A stretch of DNA of 64,000 nt from Chionoecetes opilio (Eukaryota; Arthropoda; Malacostraca; Decapoda; Majidae). Of the stretch, positions 23,930 to 35,499 are shown piece by piece. Each line of letters opens with the position of its first letter. The stretch's first letter is position 1. Under the pieces are notes generated by a model that searched no databases, was not told where the DNA came from, and saw nothing but the letters and a program-made list of their open reading frames with translations. The DNA lies in contig JACEEZ010021752.1 in the NCBI GenBank assembly GCA_016584305.1, positions 141,997 to 205,996 of the forward strand, read 5' to 3'. A program made the translations under genes and the position numbers.

Positions 23930-24340
23930 TCACTCATCGTCACATCGGGCGGAGCTCGGGACCCACAGGTGATAACTTGTAACCAAACCCCAAAAAACGA
24001 AAAAGGGACCCTCGAAAAGAAAGCCATCAATAAATTACAATAACTAACATATTGTGAATGGATCACAAATTTTATATCCTTCACCCTGAAAGGTTTTTTT
24101 TGGTAAAAATGGGTGAAACGCGCGGTCGCTACCGCCGTTTTCCCCCCCTCAAAGCCACCCTCACCCCCCGCCGTGGCGACACGCCCCCGCCGTGCCCTCC
24201 CCACCCCATTTCCATGGAAAACAGCCTTCGTTTGGGACGTTTTTTCGCCCCCTCTAATGAGAACTCCTGGGGTTTGCCCTTTCGTGATGGCCGAAGCATT
24301 TATAGGATCCACGTTCTTACAAAAAAATTTGGGTATAAAA
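23930..24340. repeat. Dispersed repeat, degraded copy
   Basis: Shares 'atcaataaattac', 'attgtgaatggatcaca' and the 'gtggcgacacgccccc' block with 59050-59480 in the opposite orientation. The element class is not determined. Confidence 0.55.
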
Positions 24341-24863
24341 ATTTTAAAAAGGGTTTTTTTGTTCTATAAGGAAAAATTTTCTGTGTAACACTTCTCTGGG
24401 GGACCCTGGGGGTGTAAAAGGTTCTTGGCATGTAGTGTGAAGGCTGCAGGGAAAAGGGAGAGCAGCCCAGGGGGCGGTTGCAAATGGGGGGGGGAACGGC
24501 CAAAACGGTGGTGTTCATCCCCCCCATTTAGCCCGGTGGTTTTAAAGTTCCCTCCAAAAAACATTATGATGATGCAGGAGATTGATCAATTTTTACATCT
24601 AAAGGGGATGTATATTTGTACACGTGGGTTGATGAAAAAAGTGGGTTTATAGAGGAAGCCAAAACAACAGGTCCGGGGGGGCACGGCACAGCCGTTAAAC
24701 CCGGAGAATAAGGGCGCGGGGACAGGGTGACCCGAGTTTTCCCGCAGATAAAAAGTTATCGCCAAGCGTATGTATGCACAGCGTTTTCCCGAATATAACA
24801 TATTAAAATGCCAGACACCCCCATTACAAGGTTTGGCCTACAATGCTCCAAAAAAAGGGAAAA
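24341..24863. other. Degraded sequence, no gene
   Basis: Homopolymer-rich sequence with no recognisable coding motif or repeat boundary. Confidence 0.4.
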
Positions 24864-25509
24864 CAGGGAGGTCCGGGTTTTAAAAGCATTTGGTAAAACG
24901 AGAATCCGTGATACGAGGGTGTGTTAAAATTTGGGTCCCCTTTTTCCCTATACGAGATCGAAATCCAATGATACGACATTCAAACTGGGGGAGTAAAAAA
25001 TTTTCAAGTTCAAAATGCGCGCCTACCCCTCCTGGGCTGGGCAAAGGGGGGAAATTTTGGGTTTACCCCCTGAGGTCCCCCTACAAACCATGGGCCGGAA
25101 AAGGGGGAAATTTAAACCTAGGTGTGGCCTACATTTTGGGGGGAATTAGCAGGGGTGGGCCCAACCTTGGGACCGCAGCCAGGTCCCCCCCTAGCCAAAG
25201 GGGTGACCGAAAGTAATTAAGCATATGGCGCGGCCCCGACCTTTAGGAGTAATTTGAGGTGTGCGCCCCCCAAACCTTGGGACCGCTCACTACCTTTTCT
25301 TGTATCACGCACGTCCCCCACATTTCAACGTCTTTTTTTTCCTTTTTTGCATGTTTTTTTGTTTAATTAATGGGGGAGTGATGTTATTTTTGTTTTGGGG
25401 TATTTTCTCTTCAGAAGTTTTTCTACAGTAGGAGTACAGTGTGGGTAATATAGGGCGCCGTGTGGGTTTTTTGGGGTTTGCTATAGTTTATTTTTGGGTT
25501 TAAAAACAT

Positions 25510-25587
<78 letters not shown>

Positions 25588-25713
25588 GGGCCCGGAAAAC
25601 CCAAACCCATATTTTACCATTAAATTATGGTTTCGTTTTAAAGAGATTTTTGGGGGGTTTTCGAGTATGCCAGGTGGGAAACCCAACTGCTCGTACTTTG
25701 GGGGCCCCCCCTG
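24864..25713. mobile_element. Tigger-like 'GGGAGGTCCCG' element, degraded
   Basis: Starts CAGGGAGGTCCGGG and ends with a corrupted GGGGGCCCCCCCTG. The interior follows the clean copies: 'gatcgaaatccaatgatacg', 'gtgtgggtaatata' and a 70-base poly-T at 25510-25580. Homopolymers are longer throughout than in the copies at 2142, 46717 and 60711. Confidence 0.75.
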
Positions 25714-25734
25714 TAAGGCGGGGCCCTTATTGGG

Positions 25735-26225
25735 CCCATATAAAAAAAAAACACGTGAAAAAGTTTGAGAGGTACAGAGAATGGCAAAAAATGGTACCAG
25801 AGCTAGAAAACTTTCTTTTTAGGAAAGGGTTTAAGGAAAAAAAGTTTTCCAACCTCGAGCAGGGGAAGAGAAAGAGGGGACTTAATAACAATTTTTTTAA
25901 ACTGATAATAAATGGAAGGGAAAAAACAAGAAGACACGACTCGGAAAAACCCCAAAAAGAAGGTCGATACCAAGAGGGCATACAAAAAAAACTAGGAAAA
26001 AGGGGGATCCTTTAAAAACACAAGAAGTACAACTTCCCTCATAGAAAAGGTTTGAAGTTTTGGGAAAGGACTAAACCCCGGGGGGTGATAACGGCAAATA
26101 ATCTGCACCAGATGAAAGAAAGACTGGATAAATGTTTTAAAACGGGGACGGGGGGCCCCAAAGAGTGTAAACTCAGGCCCTGTTAAAAAACAAAAAAGGG
26201 AAATAAACTGGTAAATAAACACACT
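25735..26225 (+). pseudogene. Non-LTR retrotransposon fragment, degraded
   Basis: A frame at 25757-26000 encodes a charged, helical peptide (FERYREWQKMVPELENFL, then REKTRRHDSEKPQKEGRYQE). Similar linkers lie between endonuclease and RT in decapod retroelements. It is followed by 'ctcaggccctgtt' and 'aaactggtaaata', versions of the '...ggccctgtaaa...aggtaaatac' 3' tail found at 36632 and 43896. Class assignment is tentative. Confidence 0.4.
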
Positions 26226-26280
26226 TTTATGACTCAGACATTTACTCATTCACATTATTATTTTGTTCTCCTTTCCACAG

Positions 26281-26352
26281 CAACAGGAGCTGGAGTGGGT
26301 GCTGAGTGAGGAGGTGCCTCGTGTGTTCACCTTGATCATGCAAGTGCTGAAG
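26281..26352 (+). CDS. rogdi: rogdi exon encoding N-terminal helix
   Basis: 72 nt, 24 codons, from QQELEWVL to QVLK, after a good acceptor (ctcctttccacag). The donor reads AAG then GCAAAG, so the intron would be of the rare GC-AG class unless the C is a base error for T. It aligns with the human E-x-FRWLLHDEVHAVL helix. Confidence 0.85.
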
Positions 26353-26603
26353 GCAAAGGGTTTTTTTTCATTTTGATGGGGTTTGGGAAGGGGGTTGGGC
26401 CTTTGTTTTCATGAAAAATGTTTGGGGGGAGGGGGAGAGAGAGGAGAGGGGGGGGAGAGAGAGGAAAAGGAGAGGGGGAGAGGGGGAGAGGGGGGGGGAA
26501 GGGGGGGAAAAAGAAGGGGGAGGGGAGAGGGGAGGAAAGGGGGGGAGAGGGGAAGAGGGGGGAAAAAGAGGACAGGGGGAGGGAGAAGGGGAGGGAGGAA
26601 AAA

Positions 26604-26642
<39 letters not shown>

Positions 26643-28130
26643 TGATATCGGCAAATATCTATATGTAAGGTTAGGTTCTAAGATAGGTGGTACTCACAAT
26701 ACCACCTTTAACCTGTAAAATATTTTTCCTTGTAAATAATTAAATAATTTTACATTATGGAAGATGGTATAAATAAAAAAAAAAAAGAGAGAGAGAAAAT
26801 AAATTGTATTCATTGTTTCACTAGCTTTCTGCCCACTATGTCATCACACTGTCATCTATCTTTCCTTTTTAAGTTTCCTCAAATTTTGTCTTCCATTTAA
26901 ATTTGCAGTCTATCGTTCTCATCATTTTTCATGAGGCTAATAAGATTTATTTGAGAGTTATTTTAGTAGTGTAGTCTACATTGACACTGCTGCTTGACAC
27001 CTGAGGCTGTAGAAATATGTCCAAGGAAATAAAAAAAGTGACATTAACCCCTTGAGGCCCAGAACGTAATTTCCATTGTAATTTGGCTACCATTAGACAA
27101 TTTTTTAGTGAATATAAACAATATTTTATAGATATGACCTGTTTAGTATCCTTGTCAACTAACTAACTTGGTATATTAAATTACTGTTCGTAATTTTATG
27201 GCTAACAACAGACAATTTTTTATAGTAAAGGAAAGATCTGGGCGTGAAGGGGTTATATTAAGGATTTCATAATACCTTGATGGTAATTTTCAAGAGGACA
27301 CGGCATGAACATAATATAAAGATAACAAGCTTGACTCAGTCCAGTATAACCACAGCTCTGTACAAACACACGCATGCATAAATGACAGGTTATTCCGCAT
27401 CCTGGAAAAGTGTAGATTTAGAAGGGAAATAGGGAAAAACTGGTTCACAAATAGGGTGGTGAATGAATGGAATGGTCTCAGTGGACAGGTAGTTAGTGCG
27501 GAGTCATTAGGGAGCTTTAAAGAGGGGCTGGATAGGTTCATGGATGGGGATGAAAGGTGGATGTAGGTAGTGTTAGGTGACAGGAACTACCACGTGTAGG
27601 TCTCACGGCCTCTTGTAGCGTCCTTATTTTCTTATGTTCTTATGTTCTTATCCCCAGGAGGGCGCCGGGCACTTCCCGATGCCTCTGTGCTGGCTCCGAC
27701 ACCGCCATCAAGCAGGAGAAGTTCATCATGTCCACGGCAGCACACAGCACCCAGGACCAGGTGAAGTGTGTGGTGACAGTGACCGGCGATACCATCAGTC
27801 AGGCCGTGAGTGGTGGCAGCAGTAGTAGTGTGTTATTAAGATTACAGTAAAACCTCTCATATTCGGACTAATTGGGCCAAGGAGTGGTCCGAATAATGGT
27901 GGGATTATATATGAGGGGATATAGGAAAAAAAAAAAAAAAAAAAAAAAAAATCTACACATAGCTAAGAAATTTCGAGCCCTAAAAAAATATAAAAAAAAG
28001 AAAGAAAAAAAAAAGGAGGAGGAGGTCCGAATAATGTCAAAGTCCGAATAATGAGGGTCCGAATACGAGAAATGTTACTGTATTGTCATCATTATTAGCA
28101 GTATCATTATTGTTTTTTGTTATTATTATT

Positions 28131-28162
<32 letters not shown>

Positions 28163-31100
28163 TATTATTACCCATGTTATTGTTATTCATATTCATATTA
28201 TTATTAGTTATTATTATCATTATTATTATTATTATTATTATTATTTATACACTCGACCCTCAATTAAACGGCCTCCATCTGCTACCAGACAAGTGGACCA
28301 AACTATTCTATAACTCCACTGCTTGAAAAATGTCTCTGTTACAACACAACCTCGGACTCAGAATAGTTTTCTTCTGAGTCCTGCTACAACACAACCTTGC
28401 ACTCAGAATAGTTTCCTTCTGAGTCCTACTACAACACAACCTCGGACTCAGAATAGTTTCCTTCTGAGTCCTGCTACAACACAACCTCGGACTCTGAATA
28501 GTTTCCTTCTGAGTCCTGCTACAACACAACCTCGGACTCAGAATAGTTTCCTTCTGAGTCCTGCTACAACACAACCTCGGACTCAGAATAGTTTCCTTCT
28601 GAGTCCTGTTACAACACAACCTCGGACTCAGAATAGTTTTCCTTCTGAGTCCTGCTACAACACAACCTCGGACTCAGAATAGTTTCCTTCTGAGTCCTGC
28701 TACAACACAACCTCGGACTCAGAATAGTTTCCTTCTGAGTCCTGTTACAACACAACCTCGGACTCAGAATAGTTTCCTTCTGAGTCCTGCTACAACACAA
28801 CCTCGGACTCAGAATAGTTTCCTTCTGAGTCCTGCTACAACACAACCTCGGACTCAGAATAGTTTCCTTCTGAGTCCTGTTACAACACAACTTCGGACTC
28901 AGAATAGTTTCCTTCTCAGTCCTGCTACAACACAACCTCGGACTCAGAATAGTTTCCTTCTGAGTCCTGCTACAACACAACCTCGGACTCAGAATTGTTT
29001 CCTTCTGAGTCCTGTTACAACACAACCTCGGACTCTGAATAGTTTCCTTCTGAGTCCTGCTACAACACAACCTCGGACTCAGAATAGTTTTCCTTCTGAG
29101 TCCTGCTACAACACAACCTCGGACTCTGAATAGTTTCCTTCTGAGTCCTGCTACAACACAACTTCGGACTCAGAATAGTTTCCTTCTGAGTCCTGCTACA
29201 ACACAACCTCGGACTCAGAATAGTTTCCTTCTGAGTCCTGTTACAACACAACCTCGGACTCAGAATTGTTTCCTTCTGAGTCCTGTTACAACACAACCTC
29301 GGACTCGAATAGTTTCCTTCTGAGTCCTGCTACAACACAACCTCGGACTCTGAATAGTTTCCTTCTGAGTCCTGCTACAACACAACCTCGGACTCAGAAT
29401 AGTTTCCTTCTGAGTCTGTTACAACACAACCTCGGACTCAGAATAGTTTCCTTCTGAGTCCTGCTACAACACAACCTCGGACTCAGAATAGTTTCCTTCT
29501 GAGTCCTGCTACAACACAACCTCGGACTCAGAATAGTTTCCTTCTGAGTCCTGCTACAACACAACCTCGGACTCAGAATAGTTTCCTTCTGAGTCCTGTT
29601 ACAACACAACCTCGGACTCAGAATTGTTTCCTTCTGAGTCCTGTTACAACACAACCTCGGACTCTGAATAGTTTCCTTCTGAGTCCTGCTACAACACAAC
29701 CTCGGACTCTGAATAGTTTCCTTCTGAGTCCTGCTACAACACAACCTCGGACTCTGAATAGTTTCCTTCTGAGTCCTGCTACAACACAACCTCGGACTCA
29801 GAATAGTTTCCTTCTGAGTCCTGTTACAACACATCTTCGGACTCAGCATAGTTTCCTTCTGAGTCCTGTTACAACACAACCTCGGACTCAGAATAGTTTC
29901 CTTCTGAGTCCTGTTACAACACAACTTCGGACTCAGAATTGTTTCCTTCTGAGTCCTGTTACAACACAACCTCGGACTCTGAATAGTTTCCTTCTGAGTC
30001 CTGCTACAACACAACCTCGGACTCTGAATAGTTTCCTTCTGAGTCCTGCTACAACACAACCTCGGACTCAGAATAGTTTCCTTCTGAGTCCTGTTACAAC
30101 ACAACCTCGGACTCAGAATAGTTTCCTTCTGAGTCCTGCTACAACACAACCTCGGACTCAGAATAGTTTCCTTCTGAGTCCTGCTACAACACAACCTCGG
30201 ACTCAGAATAGTTTCCTTCTGAGTCCTGCTACAACACAACCTCGGACTCAGAATAGTTTCCTTCTGAGTCCTGTTACAACACAACCTCGGACTCAGAATT
30301 GTTTCCTTCTGAGTCCTGTTACAACACAACCTCGGACTCTGAATAGTTTCCTTCTGAGTCCTGCTACAACACAACCTCGGACTCTGAATAGTTTCCTTCT
30401 GAGTCCTGCTACAACACAACCTCGGACTCAGAATAGTTTCCTTCTGAGTCCTGCTACAACACAACCTCGGACTCAGAATAGTTTCCTTCTGAGTCCTGTT
30501 ACAACACAACCTCGGACTCAGAATAGTTTCCTTCTGAGTCCTGCTACAACACAACTTCGGACTCAGCATAGTTTCCTTCTGAGTCCTGCTACAACACAAC
30601 CTTGGACTCAGAATAGTTTCCTTCTGAGTCCTGTTACAACACAACCTCGGACTCAGAATAGTTTCCTTCTGAGTCCTGTTACAACACAACCTCGGACTCA
30701 GAATAGTTTCCTTCTGAGTCCTGTTACAACACAACCTCGGACTCAGAATAGTTTCCTTCTGAGTCCTGCTACAACACAACCTCGGACTCAGAATAGTTTC
30801 CTTCTGAGTCCTGTTACAACACAACCTCGGACTCAGAATAGTTTCCTTCTGAGTCCTGTTACAACACAACCTCGGACTCAGAATATTTTTCCTTCTGAGT
30901 CGCCTACAACACAACCTCGGACTCAGCATAGTTTCCTTCTGAGTCCTGCTACAACACAACCTCGGACTCAGCATAGTTTCCTTCTGAGTCCTGCTACAAC
31001 ACAACTTCGGACTCAGCATAGTTTCCTTCTGAGTCCTGTTACAACACAACCTCGGACTCAGAATAGTTTCCTTCTGAGTCCTGTTACAACACAACCTCGG

Positions 31101-34100
31101 ACTCAGAATAGTTTCCTTCTGAGTCCTGCTACAACACAACTTCGGACTCAGCATAGTTTCCTTCTGAGTCCTGCTACAACACAACCTCGGACTCAGAATA
31201 GTTTCCTTCTGAGTCCTGCTACAACACAACTTCGGACTCAGCATAGTTTCCTTCTGAGTCCTGCTACAACACAACTTCGGACTCAGCATAGTTTCCTTCT
31301 GAGTCCTGCTACAACACAACCTCGACTCAGAATAGTTTCCTTCTGATTTCCTGTTACAACACAACCTCGACTCAGAATAGTTTCCTTCTGAGTCCTGTTA
31401 CAACACAACCTCGGACTCAGAATAGTTTCCTTCTGGTCCTGCTACAACACAACCTCGGACTCAGAATAGTTTCCTTCTGAGTCCTGTTACAACACAACCT
31501 CGGACTCAGAATAGTTTCCTTCTGAGTCCTGCTACAACACAACCTCGGACTCAGCATAGTTTCCTTCTGAGTCCTGCTACAACACAACCTCGGACTCAGC
31601 ATAGTTTCCTTCTGAGTCCTGCTACAACACAACTTCGGACTCAGCATAGTTTCCTTCTGAGTCCTGTTACAACACAACCTCGGACTCAGAATAGTTTCCT
31701 TCCGAGTCCTGTTACAACACAACCTCGGACTCAGAATAGTTTCCTTCTGAGTCCTGCTACAACACAACTTCGGACTCAGCATAGTTTCCTTCTGAGTCCT
31801 GCTACAACACAACCTCGGACTCAGAATAGTTTTCCTTCTGAGTCCTGCTACAACACAACTTCGACTCGCATAGTTTCCTTCTGAGTCCTGCTACAACACA
31901 ACTTCGGACTCAGCATAGTTTCCTTCTGAGTCCTGCTACAACACAACCTCGGACTCAGAATAGTTTCCTTCTGAGTCCTGTTACAACACAACCTCGGACT
32001 CAGAATAGTTTCCTTCTGAGTCCTGTTACAACACAACCTCGGACTCAGAATAGTTTCCTTCTGAGTCCTGTTACAACACAACCTCGGACTCAGAATAGTT
32101 TCCTTCTGAGTCCTGTTACAACACAACCTCGGACTCAGAATAGTTTGACTTCCGAGTCCTGTTACAACACAACCTCGGACTCAGAATAGTTTCCTTCTGA
32201 GTCCTGCTACAACACAACCTCGGACTCAGAATAGTTTCCTTCTGAGTCCTGCTACAACACAACCTCGGACTCAGAATAGTTTCCTTCTGAGTCCTGTTAC
32301 AACACAACTTCGGACTCAGAATAGTTTCCTTCTGAGTCCTGTCCCTAGTCCTGCACACAGCTCTACAGATTATAGTGTACAGTAAGTAAAACAAAAACTA
32401 CAATTATTTTCATGTTTTTATTTTGTAATGATATAATAATAATAATAATAATAATTTTATTCTCGCCCGAAGGCATACATACAAAAAATAAAGTGCGATA
32501 AGAACAGGCCAAAGAGTAATACTTAACACAGATAGGTAGTGTCTAGGTTATACAGATAGGTAGTGTCTAGGTAATACATATCAATACGTTTCTTAATACC
32601 TGGCTATAAATGCTTATTCATAATCATATTTCATAGTCTTGTTGTCTCTATATGTAATAAACAGTGTTAAGTATGATAAATAATGGCACTAAGCCCGCCA
32701 CTACCAAGCAAGGAACTTTTTCAAGCAACGGACACTTCAATTCCCCATTTGGTCCGTTATATTGAGGTCGAATGTATTATTATTATTACTGGTACATTGT
32801 AGTAGCAGTAGTAGTAGTAGTAGTAGTTGGCATAAAAAGGTAACCCCACTGCCCACTACACATAAGAACATAAGAAAATAAGGAAACTACAAGAGGCTGG
32901 GAGACCTACACGAGGTACAGCTAAGTATTAATTATCCGACCTTGGGGGGACCGAAGGTAGGTCGGATAATTGGAATAGTCGGATGTTCGGATATCACAGT
33001 AACCATAAACGTAAGGACAAAAAGGTATAGCACACAAAAGATGCAGCTCTTGAAGGCCGATCCAGTGGTATATGCGAAAGTAAAATTCATGCATAAATAA
33101 AGCCACAAATCAATGTTTTCTAAAAACAAAACAAAACTAAGTAAAATAAATGGCCAAAACAAGACACAATGTGGTGGTGAAAAAAAGTTGGTTGTTTGGA
33201 CAAGTCGGATGTTTGGAGGTCGGATGTTGGGAATTTGGCTGTAGTTCCTGTTACTTAACACTACCTACATCCACCTTTCATCTCCATCCATGAAATTGTT
33301 TAGCCTCCTTTTAAAACTCCCTATTGACTCCACACTAACCACCTAATGACTGAGTCCATTCCAATCATTTACCACCCTATTTGTGAACCAGTTTCTCCCT
33401 ATTTCTTTTTTAAATCTACGGTTATCTATCTGAATAAATCTATCTGAACAATCTTCTTGATCTACCCTGATTGCTAGCCGTAAGAACTTTTCCTACATCT
33501 CCTTTATTGTATCCCTTTAACCACTTAACTTCTATCAGATCGCCCCTTACTCTGCATCTCTCGAGTGAGTGTAAATTTAATAGCTTCAATCTCTTCTCAT
33601 AACTAAAGTTATGCATTCCATGAATCATTTTGGTCATCCTTCTCTGCGCTGATTCTAACAAAGCTATATCCATCCTGTAATATGGAGACCAAAACTGAAC
33701 CCCATAGTCTAGGTGAGGTCTGACTAGAGCCAAATATAGCTTTAGAATAACCTCAGCACTTCTACTTTCAACACTCCTGGTAATGAATCCTAACACCCTA
33801 TTAGCTCAATTTCTAGCCTCAATACATTGTTTCCTAGGACTGAGGTCTGAGCTTACCCGCACACCCAAATCTTTCTCACCTTCTGATCTTCTACATTGCG
33901 TGTAGTGTACCTATTACCAGGATTTTTTCTACCAACATTAATTACCCTACACTTGTTAATATTGTTGCGCACTTGTTGCCCTCACACTAAGACTCACCTT
34001 TCTTATCTCACCCCCAAAGGCACCCCACGTAACCACTTACTCCCTCCTGACGAAGGGCTCGGTAGAATATCTGAAGGCGAGTAACGGTGTATAACACGTA

Positions 34101-35415
34101 ATCAATCGCAAGGCGGAGAGAGGACACTGACACTCACTGTACAACTCTACATTTAATGACGGAGGTCACACAATGCACGGACTCGACTCCCGAAGGTGGA
34201 AAGGGTGAACAAAGTACACATATAGTTACACGGTCCAATAATGCTTCCCTAACACACAAATAAACGAGGCTTCACTTGAGACACTGGGAGGCAACACAAA
34301 CACACAAAGGTACTGCTTAACGCACTCGAGGCCTCCTGACGAAGACGAACGCCTTCAGGCGCGAGGCGCTCTGCCCGACGCGAGGCGCTCTGCTCGTCCC
34401 TGCGGCCCGCTCCGTTCTCCTAGCGGCCTCACGGCCACCCCGCTCCCAGTGTCCCCTTGTCTCCCGCCGCCAGCTATCCAGCCAATCCCGTGGCTGCATG
34501 GCCGTGCGCGACCCAATCAGAGAGCTCGGCAAAATGACGTCACCCTCTCTTTGTGAGAGGAGCAGTAACCACCCTCACCACGTGCCACCCGAGTACAGCC
34601 AGACATACAGACACTCTCTCATACACCCCATACCCAGACACCCACAGGCTACAGCGTAACAATATTAAATTCCATCTGCGAACTCACTACCCACTCGTTT
34701 AACTTACCTAAGTCTCCCTGCAAACTGTTTACATCAGACTGTGATCTAATAATCCTACCTGCCTTAGTATCATCAGCAAACTTACTGATATCACTGCTAA
34801 TCCCACTATGGTATTTACATGGTTGGGACATTCAGGGCCTGAGCTCTACCCGTGTGGTGCTGTCTTTGTATCTATGTTTATTCAGTTTTTTCTTAAATTT
34901 AATTCACGCATTTTGCCATCATAAGCTTTGTAACCAGTCCATTTCAGGCATCTATACTTCTTTGAGGCAAGCTGTACCTCTGATTTATCCAAGCATCTTT
35001 CTTTTCTCAATTCTTCCTTGTGTCCATTCAAATATCCAACATCTTTTTCTGCTCTTGATAGTAGTCTCTTGTGTCAACTTGGTGTGCCCGTCAACCTGTA
35101 TTATATATAACTATTATTATTATATAACATTATAGTCTTAGCCTGGCCTCTTTTCTATTTTTTTTTTTCTCCTATATTTTACCCTATTTACCCATCGTGA
35201 TTAGAGCTGTTATAATTATCGACATTACTATTATGATGTCACTGTGGTGTGGTGTGCAGGACATCAACATGAAGGCGGCCAAGCACCAGCACCAGGTCCA
35301 CCGCACCAGCGTCACCCCCGATGCTCCATGGCGGATACAACAAATACAAGACGCTGCAAACTTTCTCCAAATGGCAATGCAGTTTCTTCAAGGGCTGGGA
35401 GTTAAGGCCTCACTC

Positions 35416-35499
<84 letters not shown>

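Larger units (their letters stand above)
32862..34831 (-). pseudogene. CR1-like non-LTR retrotransposon ORF2 fragment, interrupted twice
   Basis: Minus strand. 34649-34831 encodes GISSDISKFADDTKAGRIIR, with the FADD version of the RT catalytic YADD box, then LGKLNEWVVSSQMEFN. After a solo LTR, 33440-33796 encodes the thumb/post-RT region (VRPHLDYGVQFWSPYY, then KRLKLLNLHSLERCRVRGDL). It ends with the TTATGTTCTTATG-type 3' tail at 32862-32885. A Tigger MITE (32918-33241) sits in the 3' UTR. Frame breaks near 33440 and 33800. Non-functional. Confidence 0.88.

Noticed and set aside
28083..28313. Membrane-like poly-Ile peptide
   Set aside because: Translation of the ATT/ATC microsatellite.
28336..32345. 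CRISPR-like array
   Set aside because: The whole 45-bp unit is repeated without unique spacers, and this is a eukaryotic intron.
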